From Isoetes taiwanensis (taxonomy: Eukaryota > Streptophyta > Lycopodiopsida > Isoetales > Isoetaceae): 64,000 nt of DNA. The notes beneath the pieces are model-generated. The model made no database searches. It saw only the letters and a program-made list of their open reading frames with translations, and was not told the origin of the DNA. Below are positions 55,953-64,000 of this stretch, one piece after another. The DNA is taken from NCBI GenBank assembly GCA_021234155.1, contig JAJEKV010000423.1:1-64000 (forward strand), read 5' to 3'. Numbering within the stretch: the stretch's first letter is position 1; each line of letters opens with the position of its first letter. The position numbers and the translations under genes were made by a program.

Positions 55953-58900
55953 TTATCTACCCTCCCTTCTTGGGATCTTGTGTGTGTTGTCCTTCGCAAT
56001 GTGAGAACTTGGATATGACCATACCACACACTCCACCAATTCCCTCCTTTGAGGGTCAGCATAATTTGCCCTCCACTTCTTCTCCCAGCAGTCAGTGTAT
56101 TGCTCCTTCAAGTTGCCCTTCTTGTGTCTCCCAATGGGCTCCCAATATTGAATTTGGAATCCCGGACGCAACTCCTCTCCATCAGGCATAGTGGTGGTTA
56201 CATCAGAGAGTGCCACCCCTAACCATATTGGGGTAAAAGCATGTTAGGGTGTACCACTTTTGGAACCTGCAAAAGTACATACACTAGGTACTTCAGAACT
56301 GGGTACTTTCTCATCTTTCTTTTCATTAAAACTAGTACAAAAGTCCAAAATAAAAGTCAAGGACGTGTTAATATTTAAAGGTAAGATAAATATAATGCTA
56401 TCTAAGCCCAAAATATATATAAAAGTTCTAAAATGTACCTTTTATTGACATATTACACAGGTACCCAGTACCCAGTCCTGGGTATCTTTTTAGGTACTTT
56501 TTTAGTCACTAAATAATACTTTTTAAGGGACACCCTAACATGCTTTCACCCATTGGACAGTCCTCATCATCAGGCCTTACTAGCACAAAGTATCCTTCCT
56601 TGATGTCCTCAAAGGGATCCCACTCAGGAAGATCAAACCACTTCGGCTTTGAGGCCTTACTTCCCACAAACCACTTGGAACCCTTGTTGGGACCCAGGTG
56701 AGCATTCTTAGACGTGCTTGCACCTTGAGAACCCTCCCATCTTGACTCTGGCAAGAACCCGTCTCTTAGCTCCCTCCCACATGGCTGTTCAGTTTCTAAG
56801 CATGTCACAACTTTCTCCCAGTACTTGATTAGGGAGTCCATTTGATTTTTCTTAAGAGTGGAGGTGTGCTTTCCATTTCGAACATCATCCCAGTGCGTTA
56901 TGTAATCCTTGATGCCCTTCACTAGTTGGCTAGAGTCTTTGACTGTCTTGAAGGGAGGTAGTGGTTTTGGCTGCCCTTTAGGAATGAGAACTTCACCGGC
57001 AGACACCCCTTTGCCACAACTTCGATACCTTGTACAGGCATCCACAACTTGTCACCTGGTCTCCACTTATATTGCATGATTGGTATTCCATCCCTAACCC
57101 AAAACTTGAACTGAAGTGGCTTTGTGTGTCCTGTCAACTGGTCCTTACCATCTAGCAAGTATCCCTCTACAAATGATTTCCAATCTGCAACCTCATCCAT
57201 CAAGAAAGCCATTGGGTTGGGGTCAATGCAGCTCTCAAACACATCCATTAGTTCAGGGAGAGTGGTCACGTTTTCTCTCTTGAGCTTGGTGGAGAAAGTT
57301 CCAAAGAATCCATCTATATCATCATGCGTATGCCCAACCATCATGAATCCCACTTTGACAACTTTGAATACTCCAACTGCTGTCAAGTATGACATTGCCC
57401 CAAACATCCATCTATTCTTGTTTTTCTTTCCAGCGGTTGTCCAACTGAACACATAGCTCCTCAAGGCGGTGATTTCTCAAGTAAGGGGAAATCATCCCAA
57501 GTCCTCCTTGATTCACTAGACACCTTGGATGTGAGGTTTTTATCGCCTTTGGTAACAAAGCGGTTGATCATCCATCAAAGCCTCAAAATGGGTCTTTGAA
57601 GGGGAATACCTCCTCCCTTCTATCGATCCTTTCTCTAGTGTTCTCGGGCACTTGAAAATAGAGCTCACATGGAAGTTTGGATCATCTCTCCATAGATCAA
57701 GCACAAAATGACCATATGTTTCGGTTCCATGACCATGTGTTAATACACCCGCCGGACTTACTTTCATCAAAAAGCGTTTTGACAACGCTTGGGTAAAGGA
57801 TCTAGCTTTGGCAAGAAAGTCTTGTGTTGGTCCATCTTATCATGAATTATACACAAAAATTTGTCCGGTTGCATCTCGAGAAAATGTTCTCCACTTTGCC
57901 AATACAACTGTCTACATGATATTTGGTCCCTTTGGTGATCTCGCAAATTGCTCCCTAATTGCCATTCTTTCTTTCTCTATTGCAGTTGATGCAAGTGTAT
58001 CCTTGAGTTGAATGCAAGTGTTGCACTTTGAGAATGGCATGTGTTGTAGGACACTCCGCGTCGAGAAGTGAGTGCTCCATAACTTGCTGAAATGTGATTG
58101 AGAAAGAGGCCTACCTCCGGTAGTTTCGGGATGGAGTTGACCTCCTTAAGGCACTCCTTTTGGATATAGTGTTGTGGCAACACTCTTTGCACCACTCGCA
58201 CACCGTGCTTTCGTTCACCTTCGACTTGTGGGGCATAGATTGAGACATGTATCTCACAAAGCTCGAAGACTGCAATGGCCTTGAGAGTATTTGCTCTAGG
58301 TTTCAAAGTGAGTGCATTACCATGTTGGAACAAAGCGTGCCCTTTTCTAACCTGCTCCCAGTATCTGTAAAATGAAGACTTGCTCACCCCAAGAATCCAT
58401 CTCAATACTCTCATACATACCTTCATGCCCCTCAATTGATATAGTAGCCTTCCTGTATTTTCATCATAGCTGGAATTTCTACACAAGGAGTAAATGAAAT
58501 TAATCCTATCTTTTTGAAGCTGTCCAATGTATTGGGACCTTATCTGCACGAGGTCATCCACATTTTGTCTTGCCTTTGTGCAATCTAGGTTGCAACACTT
58601 TTGACCCCTAATTGCCTCTAGGTTTTCTTTGGTTGGTGCCATACTTTCCACCCTTTCTAAATATTTGTTACTTCTAGGCCTCTTGGGCACCCTTGGCTGC
58701 CTTTTATGAAAAACATAGCGTCTCTTCCTTGTGATCAAAGGATGCTCATCGACCACCAAATCTTCCACATGGTCTTGGGTGGGCCTTGGGGTGTGTAGTT
58801 CAGTAGGGCATTCTAGAGTATCACCATTCTTGTGTGTAATATATCTAATTGGCCATCTCAACTGAGCTTGGGACTCCAGCAGCCCTGAGCACACAATGCA

Positions 58901-59163
58901 ATCACTGGAGCTTCCATGGGACATGATTGTATCAACTTTGATAAGAAGCTTCACAATGCCAACTCCAAGATGTTCATCTCCCAGCCTTTCATCATTCACA
59001 CTATCAAATGGATCAACTGCAGTTATTATGCCCTCTGCAAATACCGTCTGGCTGCAAGGGTGCAACAAAAGGCAACCCATCTTCCTCCATTGGAGCCTAG
59101 GGCAATGCTCTCTGCTGGACTTCCTTGGCTCCATTTTACTCCTCTCACATGCTCCCTGAATGA
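55953..59163 (-). pseudogene. DUF7869-type (integrase/transposase-like) gene, decayed
   Basis: The minus strand begins after a TTTTTCATTCAG acceptor with MEPRKSSREHCPRLQWRKMG (59132). It continues through a Cys/Lys-rich part (QKCCNLDCTKARQNVDDL), GRLLYQLRGMKVCMRVLRWI and LGVSKSSFYRYWEQVRKGH, then CIIHDKMDQHKTFLP (about 57850). The conserved core is MVGHTHDDIDGFFGTFSTKL (about 57340-57280), matching the GHTHEDID block of DUF7869, a suspected RNase-H-fold integrase. The tail includes YFVLVRPDDEDCP joined across a MITE to WLGVALSDVTTTMPDG-like sequence and ends RREGR at 55953. Many frameshifts (57470-58020 is worst) make it non-functional. Confidence 0.65.
56231..56551. mobile_element. MITE, 321 bp, inside the DUF7869-type gene
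   Basis: The ends are inverted repeats GGGTAAAAGCATGTTAGGGT (left) and its near-exact mirror ACCCTAACATGCTTTCACCC (right). A direct repeat ATTG flanks the element (56227-56230 / 56552-56555), or ATTGG if the boundary is shifted by one base. The interior carries GGTAC(T/C)-rich partial inverted repeats and no coding sequence. Removing it restores a CPIWLGVALSDV reading in the host frame. The short duplication does not firmly assign a superfamily. Confidence 0.85.
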
Positions 59164-59179
59164 AAAAGCTCACATTAAA

Positions 59180-59440
59180 ACCATATAGCCCCAAACACCA
59201 CAAATATGACCATATGAACCATATAAAACCATACAAACATATTAAATATAACCATATTAAATCATACAACCATATTAACTAAAATCATATAACCATATTA
59301 AAGCATACAACCATACTCATTCTAAACCATATGTAAACATTGTAACCATATATAACCATTGAAACTATTCAACCATTGAAACCATATTAAATACATAAGA
59401 TAACATATATAAACATATAACATAACATTTCATATCTTGT
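59180..59440. repeat. AACCATATTAA degenerate minisatellite
   Basis: About 260 bp composed almost wholly of variants of AACCATAT, ATTAAA and CATACAACCATA in one orientation. It sits between the start of the DUF7869-type gene and a GC-rich region. Confidence 0.7.
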
Positions 59441-59586
59441 CATGGCCACGTGGCGCCTCTTCAGAGGCTGAAAGCGTGGCCATGTCAAGCTAATCCGCTG
59501 CTTGCCCACGTCATGGAGGGCATGGCCCACTGCGTGGAAGTTTATTATTGCACTTTTACGAGGGTTGAGGGTGCGGCCGAATTGCT

Positions 59587-59971
59587 TGCACCCTCTTCCT
59601 CTCCCCCGACCATTCTTCCTCCCCGTTTTTCTCGATCACTCTGTTTTCCTCAAGCGCCCGCTTTTCGATCAATTTCGTCGAACCGGCGATTCAAGGCCAT
59701 CTTATGGCGGCGGCTTTGGTCGCCGGATCGGGGGCGCTTCCAGCGCCGAAGTTCTCGCCAGATTGAGTGTTGGCGGCGTTACCGCCGAGAAGAAAGTGAG
59801 CCCCTTTTTAGTTTTAGTTTTGCTTTCCTTTCTTTGCATTTTTACTTATATTACGTTGTTAGAGGCTCTTATTAATCCACGATACAATTTACAGCCCGAC
59901 AAATCCTTATTCACGCTTTGCGAACGACTATACCCACATGGAAGCCTCCTCCTCATCCAGCAAATCTTCCA
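59587..59971 (+). other. GC-rich candidate 5' exons of a plus-strand gene
   Basis: An abrupt change to GC-rich sequence follows the AT minisatellite. One plus frame reads FRRTGDSRPSYGGGFGRRIG, then EVLARLSVGGVTAEKK, before a possible donor (AAA|GTGAGC, about 59797). A second possible exon lies between TTTACAG and CAG|GTATGT (about 59894-59971), containing an ATG followed by a Ser-rich stretch (MEASSSSSKSSR). These have the look of a promoter-proximal region of a host gene, but no product could be recognised. The hairpin array lies about 440 bp downstream. Confidence 0.3.
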
Positions 59972-60410
59972 GGTATGTTTTTGTAATATCATACCCTTTT
60001 TAATCTCATTTCTCTGTACTGTTCTCCACTGTTCTCTGTTTTCTCATTAATCTCACTAATCTCTCTGTTATCTGTTTTCCCTTTGTATTGTTTTCTGTTT
60101 TTGTTATCTTTTTCTTGCTTGTGGTTGAATTGAATACATTATCAGGGCACAAGTGAGAATAGTGGTTAGAGTAGTAGCAAAGCAACCAGAGATAGAAATC
60201 ATCATAGACTGGTGTTAGGAAGTAAGATATTGCAGAGCATTAACAGAACATAACTAGGAATGTCTTTCTCCCAGCAAGAGCTAAGAATAGGAATTGCTTC
60301 ACAGAATCTCCATTTCTAACTCAAAGCAAATCCACTGCAGGAGACATGCAGAATGGAGTGGCGAGTTGAGAATATTTCAGCTTGCCAACAGTCCAGGAAG
60401 TACAGGCCTT
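59972..60410. other. T/C-rich spacer
   Basis: A stretch with repeated CTCTGTT, TCTCATT and TTTTCTGTT words after a possible splice donor; it may be intronic. Nothing else was seen. Confidence 0.35.
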
Positions 60411-61830
60411 CTTCTCGACTCGCGAGGCGAGAAGAGGGAGTGTACACTACGGGCTGGTTGGCGATTGAGGGATTCTCGACTCGCGATTCGGGATTGCACA
60501 GCTACCCAATGTCTTCACATTCTTTAGAAGCTCTGCAGCCTTCTCGACTTCGTGAGTCGAGAATGTGATCTACGCCAATGGCCCTTTGTGTAATCGCGAG
60601 TGCCTCCACCCGGTCCCCGAGCCACTCTCCTTCGAACCATGCTCATCTAATATTGCGAAGAGGACTGGCTCCGACTGGGTGGAGGCCTCGGCGACTAACC
60701 ACAGAGGTGCTGGCGCTTTCTCGACTTCAATGAAGTCGAAAAACGAGCTCTAGTGCACTCTAGAGCTGGCACGCGAGCGATCTTAACCACTCTCCTTCTA
60801 TCTTCCTCGGACATTGCGAAGGGAAGTGGTTTTCCTTTGTCTATGAGGCCAACTCTAGCAACCCAATTCTCACATTATTGTGGTCGCAGTGGCCTCTACC
60901 CAATCAAAGACCGTCTCCTTGAACCATGCCGTGAATATTGCGAAGGGGATGGGCTCGATTGGGTGGAGGCCTCGGCGGCGACTAACCTGAAGTTGCTGGC
61001 GCTTTCTCGACTTCGTGAGTGAGAAAAAACGCAGCTCTAGTGCACTCTAGGCTGGCTCACGAGACGATCTTAACAACTCTCCTTCTATCTTCCTCGGACA
61101 TTGCGAAGGGAAGTTGTTTTGATTTGTCTCTGAGGCCAACTCTGCAACCCGATTCTCTGTTTGTGGTGCAGCGGTGGCCTCTACCCAATCAAAGGCAGAG
61201 CTTCTTTGTATGCATTCTCGGCTCAGTGGGGAATGCCTTACCCAACCGGCACTCCATGTGTACCATCCGGAGTTTCGATGGCTAAGGCATTCGACTTGTG
61301 AGTCGAGAATGTAGACTCTGAAACCAACGATCGCATTCTCGACTTCGCTAGTCGAGAATCCTCTAACCAACCAATTCTCACATTATTGTGGTGGCGGTGG
61401 CCTCTACCCGGTCAGAGCCCTCCTTCGGCGAATATCGGCGAGGGGAGGGCTTGGGCTGTGGAGAGCATCTGCAACTAACCACAGGGAAACCATAGAGCTT
61501 GATGTCTGCATTCTCGCCTCGCGAGTCGAGAATCCCTTAGCCAGCCAATTCTCCTGTGTATGGTAGCAGTGGCCTCGACCCAGTCAGAGTCACTCTCCTT
61601 CGAACCATCTTCGTCGAATATTGCGAGGGGAGGGGCTCGGGACTGGAATGAAGGCCCTCTACAACAACCCGCGGGGTAACCCTGACAGAGCAAGCCAAGG
61701 CTTGCATTCTCCTAACTCTGCACTTTGTATTCTCCGTTTTTAGTCCCAAGTGCCTCTAGCTTTGTGCGAGCCACTCTCCTTGAACCATCTTCCTGCGAAG
61801 AGGAGTGGTTCGGACAGGGTGGAGGCCCCT
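60411..61830. repeat. Tandem array of nested hairpins
   Basis: At least seven long-stem units recur. Examples: 60602-60686 (arms GCCTCCACCCGGTC / GACTGGGTGGAGGC), 60760-60858 (CTAGAGCTGGC / GCCAACTCTAG outside AACCACT / AGTGGTT), 60891-60971 (GGCCTCTACCCAATC / GATTGGGTGGAGGCC), about 61047-61135, 61396-61460, 61571-61656 and 61750-61827. The centres share CTCTCCTTC...ATTGCGAAG. Between them sit short palindromes of the TCGACTTCGTGAGTCGA type at 60411-60434, 60541-60563, 60721-60739, 61005-61024, 61287-61311, 61335-61359 and 61510-61533. Part of the array is duplicated with a period of about 286 bp. No protein is evident. Function unknown. Confidence 0.85.
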
Positions 61831-61964
61831 CCGACTAACTACAAGAGGATGCATTTGAACCGCATCTCCTGGGCCTTAGACCTAGCCTGATCTATGTACA
61901 ACATTCCAAGAAAACACTCCATAAAAAAAGACACCTAAAAGCGAGGCTGTTCTATAACCCCAAC

Positions 61965-62045
61965 CATTGTTTCCTTGCCGAAGCTTCTCTCAACAGAGAG
62001 AGTAAATCATCGAGAAGCTGAAAAATGCTGGACAAGGAAACAATG
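61965..62045. other. 81-nt precursor-like hairpin
   Basis: The ends CATTGTTTCCTTG (61965-61977) and CAAGGAAACAATG (62033-62045) are perfect complements. An inner perfect pair is AGCTTCTC (61982-61989) / GAGAAGCT (62012-62019), leaving a 22-nt loop and small asymmetric bulges. Size and layout resemble a plant microRNA precursor or a very small foldback element. It lies within what may be an intron of the DUF8039-like minus-strand gene. Confidence 0.55.
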
Positions 62046-62133
62046 AATCCGTCGAGCTTATCAGCAGTTCCATTATTTAAACACAGACGGCATGTTCTAC
62101 AAGCGAAATAACATAGGCATCTCTGAAACTCAC

Positions 62134-62437
62134 CTCTTCACCCAGTAATTCCTTGGGCCACTGTATCACGGATCCCGCTGCCTCACCTAGAGTCTTTGCT
62201 TCTTCTGTCGGTCTCATCAAGAGTGTATTCGCATCTAATACTTGTATCACTGCGATTCTCGCGTATCCCCGTTCCATGGCGCCGCAGTGTAGAGTTCCCG
62301 TGTCTGGCAGCTCCACTCCGCTCCCTACCTTAGCTCCGTGCTCATCGATCAAATCAACTGCTTGCAATAGGACGCGCGGTCAGGAAAAACACACACATGC
62401 AAGGCGCTGTTAGCAGCTTACCGCGTCGCGGCGCCAT
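62134..62437 (-). CDS. DUF8039-like protein, first two exons
   Basis: A 16-nt first exon (62437-62422, ATG then GCGCCGCGACGCG) ends at a GTAAGC donor. The second exon runs from 62357, after GCAAGCAG, to 62134 before GTGAGT. Together they make exactly 80 codons in phase: MAPRRVDLIDEHGAKVGSGV through GTLHCGAMERGYARIAVIQV to LGEAAGSVIQWPKELLGEE. The pattern GxGV.LP..G.LH........V.V......PTEEA..LGEA.G..I.WPK resembles the DUF8039 domain found in plant CACTA-transposon-associated proteins. The next exon, to the left, was not identified, so the gene is partial or truncated. It could be a transposon fragment or a domesticated copy. Confidence 0.55.
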
Positions 62438-62741
62438 TCCGGAAGTCGCTTACAGTCGATGCTCCCCTCCGAACTCGAGGTCGCCAATGCCGCAGTGAAG
62501 ATAAACTACGCTCCGCTCACTAAGTCCCTTGATGTGATTAAATTTCGAAATATTGTTTGGGCGGGCTAAAAGCCCGCAAATCTTTGTACCCTTAGCAGCT
62601 TTTTTCATAAATGATTGCATGTCCTTAAATTCAAACTAAAGAACACGCCCGATCTTTTTTACATGCAGTCCTAAAACTCAACGCCAGCGGAGGAAACTTA
62701 ATTTCTGAGAGGGTCGAAGAGGATGAGAGGGCATCTGAGAC
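62438..62741. other. Intergenic region between divergent genes
   Basis: This likely holds the divergent promoters of the DUF8039-like gene (minus) and the DGQH-motif gene (plus). It contains a GC-rich hairpin, GCGGGC-TAAAA-GCCCGC, at about 62562-62578. No TATA box was clear. Confidence 0.4.
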
Positions 62742-64000
62742 ATGACTCCGCCCAAGAAGCGAGGCGGAGGGGATGCTAGTTCTAGCGGCAAAGAAGAAGA
62801 AGAAGACTAACACCCCAGGTGAGCTCTGAGGTTTTTCTTTTGTCGGAATACCTTAACTGATCCATCCTTTCTTCTTGCAGCATTCACCTCGGACTCACTA
62901 GTGATCACTGGCCGAACTCCGTTCTTCGTCATCGAGGGACTGGAGACAGAGCTTCTTGACACACCAGCAGATTCTTGGTGGTATGTCGAGGTATCAACAA
63001 GTGGGAAGGAGAAAGATCTGTTTCTCCACCAAAGGGACAAGAAGAGCTCCGGAGACAAGTACAAGAAAATCGGTGTTGTGCTCTCCGTCTCAGCGCCAGA
63101 TTCGAAGCATTTAACACTACATGTCGAGGACTGCCAGAAGAGTAAGTTCTATCACACCAAAAAATTAGCAGTTGCAAATTATTCTCACTCTTCCATGAGC
63201 AAGGCGAAGGGCACCGAAAAAAGGCAGGCGCCTTTAAATTGTCAGAACCTTGGGTGGAAGGATCTGGAAGGGATGAAGGAGGCCGGAACCCTAACATCCA
63301 GGGAGCTTGGAATGGAGATTTCCAGGGTCAGGGAAAAACTGTTCAATACGGGGAGCTTCACTTCTACTTGTCTTTGAAGACTCTACAACACTTCTGTGGG
63401 GAATGAAGTTGTGGTTCATACACAAAAAAGTCCACCAAAAAACAAAGATGGGGAAGATGACACCACACGGGAGGAATCAGATGACGAAGGAGACGAAGAT
63501 ATGGTCGACTCCCCAATAATGGATCCAGATGATCAGATCAGGATTTCACAGAGAGGGGCCTGAGAAAATGGAGCGGTGGCTCAAAGATTATCCGTTGGGA
63601 ATATCACACAAGCTTCTTTGGACATTAGGCTATTTGAAGGTTTGCGGGGAGATGCCGTCTTGTTCAACCACCGTGGAATTTAATCCAGCACACATGCTGG
63701 AGATTCTGAACCTGATGGTGCGACATCCTGTTGCAGATCCAATGCCTGCGGATGTCATACCTTTTAGCAGATCGACCGGTGAGTTGTTCAGCTGGAAGTC
63801 TGAGGAAGATCTGAAGGGAAAGGACGTCCGGTTCTGGGTTGTAGACGGTCAGCATTCAGTTAGGGCGGCGCAAGTATTGCAGACGGAGAAGGAGGTGCCG
63901 CAAAGGATCAAGGATAGATATGCCAAGCGAGAGTGCAGAGTTCTTTCGGCGGAGACGCCAGCAACCGAACTGGCCAGCATTAGCCACTGCCAGAACACAA
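62742..64000 (+). pseudogene. ParB/sulfiredoxin-like DGQH-motif protein, 5' part, runs off window
   Basis: Two starts compete: ATG 62742 (MTPPKKRGGGDASSSG, which stops before the splice site) and ATG 62773 (MLVLAAKKKKKTNTP), which joins in phase across a 62-bp intron (62819-62880) to FTSDSLVITGRTPFFVIEGL. The frame continues through an N-terminal domain (DSWWYVEVSTSGKEKDLFLH) and an acidic linker (EESDDEGDEDMVDSP). It then reads MERWLKDYPLGISHKLLWTL and, at 63841-63870, VDGQHSVRAA. VDGQH is the signature of ParB/Srx-fold nucleotide-binding domains. A TGA at 63375 and an extra G near 63556 break the frame, so this copy is probably a pseudogene. The rest of the gene lies outside the window. Confidence 0.5.

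Noticed and set aside
57977-59269. N-terminal extension MYDLIWLYLICLYGFIWFIW as a signal or membrane peptide
   Set aside because: It is a translation of the AT-rich AACCATAT minisatellite upstream of a splice acceptor; the real start is more likely the ATG at 59132.
60411-61830. CRISPR-like array
   Set aside because: The repeats are palindromic and regularly placed, but the intervening segments are themselves repeated and the genome is a plant.
1-64000. tRNA and rRNA genes
   Set aside because: I looked for tRNA A/B-box-like sequence and conserved rRNA cores by eye and found none that was convincing; a covariance-model search would be decisive.

Overview
This is eukaryotic nuclear DNA from a land plant. 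It has GT-AG introns, a giant PLS-type pentatricopeptide repeat (PPR) protein, L1-type LINEs, Ty3/gypsy, MULE, Helitron-like and Replitron-like sequences, and long AT-rich spacers. The PPR style, the Replitron-like HUH fragment and the DUF7869-type protein suggest a fern or another seed-free plant. That is inference from remembered families, not a database result. Most of the window is accessory: few intact host genes and many nested, decayed mobile elements.

Layout. 1-3831: 5' part of a decayed Ty3/gypsy element on the minus strand. 3832-9253: AT-rich spacer with a 546-bp inverted-repeat element, local tandem duplications and a Helitron-type 3' end. 9254-10098: glutathione transferase pseudogene of the TCHQD class. 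10439-15355: coiled-coil remnant, repeats, a 5' fragment of an L1 LINE and a Replitron-like HUH endonuclease remnant. 16874-20860: intact 1328-codon PPR gene, with a small upstream exon. 21266-22125: MULE-type element with a perfect 9-bp target duplication. About 22162-26270: a second kind of LINE ending in a (TTCTA)n tail. 29352-30544: coiled-coil/RING-like gene. 30545-39327: an L1 LINE inserted in that gene and itself carrying a solo LTR. 42733-50691: a nearly complete 8-kb L1 LINE inserted in the last exon of a minus-strand transposase-like gene (50692-54423 plus 42588-42732). 55953-59163: decayed DUF7869-type gene on the minus strand, split by a 321-bp MITE. 60411-61830: a tandem array of nested hairpins. 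62134-62437: first two exons of a DUF8039-like gene on the minus strand. 62742-64000: a plus-strand gene with a ParB/sulfiredoxin-like DGQH motif that runs off the window.

How it fits together. The clearest story is insertion into coding sequence. Two L1 LINEs, a solo LTR and a MITE each sit inside an open reading frame. In each case matching target duplications flank the insert and the interrupted frame continues on the far side. The most unusual structure is the 60.4-61.8 kb hairpin array: at least seven long-stem units alternate with short palindromes, and in one pair of units a stem base pair changes on both arms together. No bacterial-type operons, CRISPR arrays, rRNA or tRNA genes were seen.
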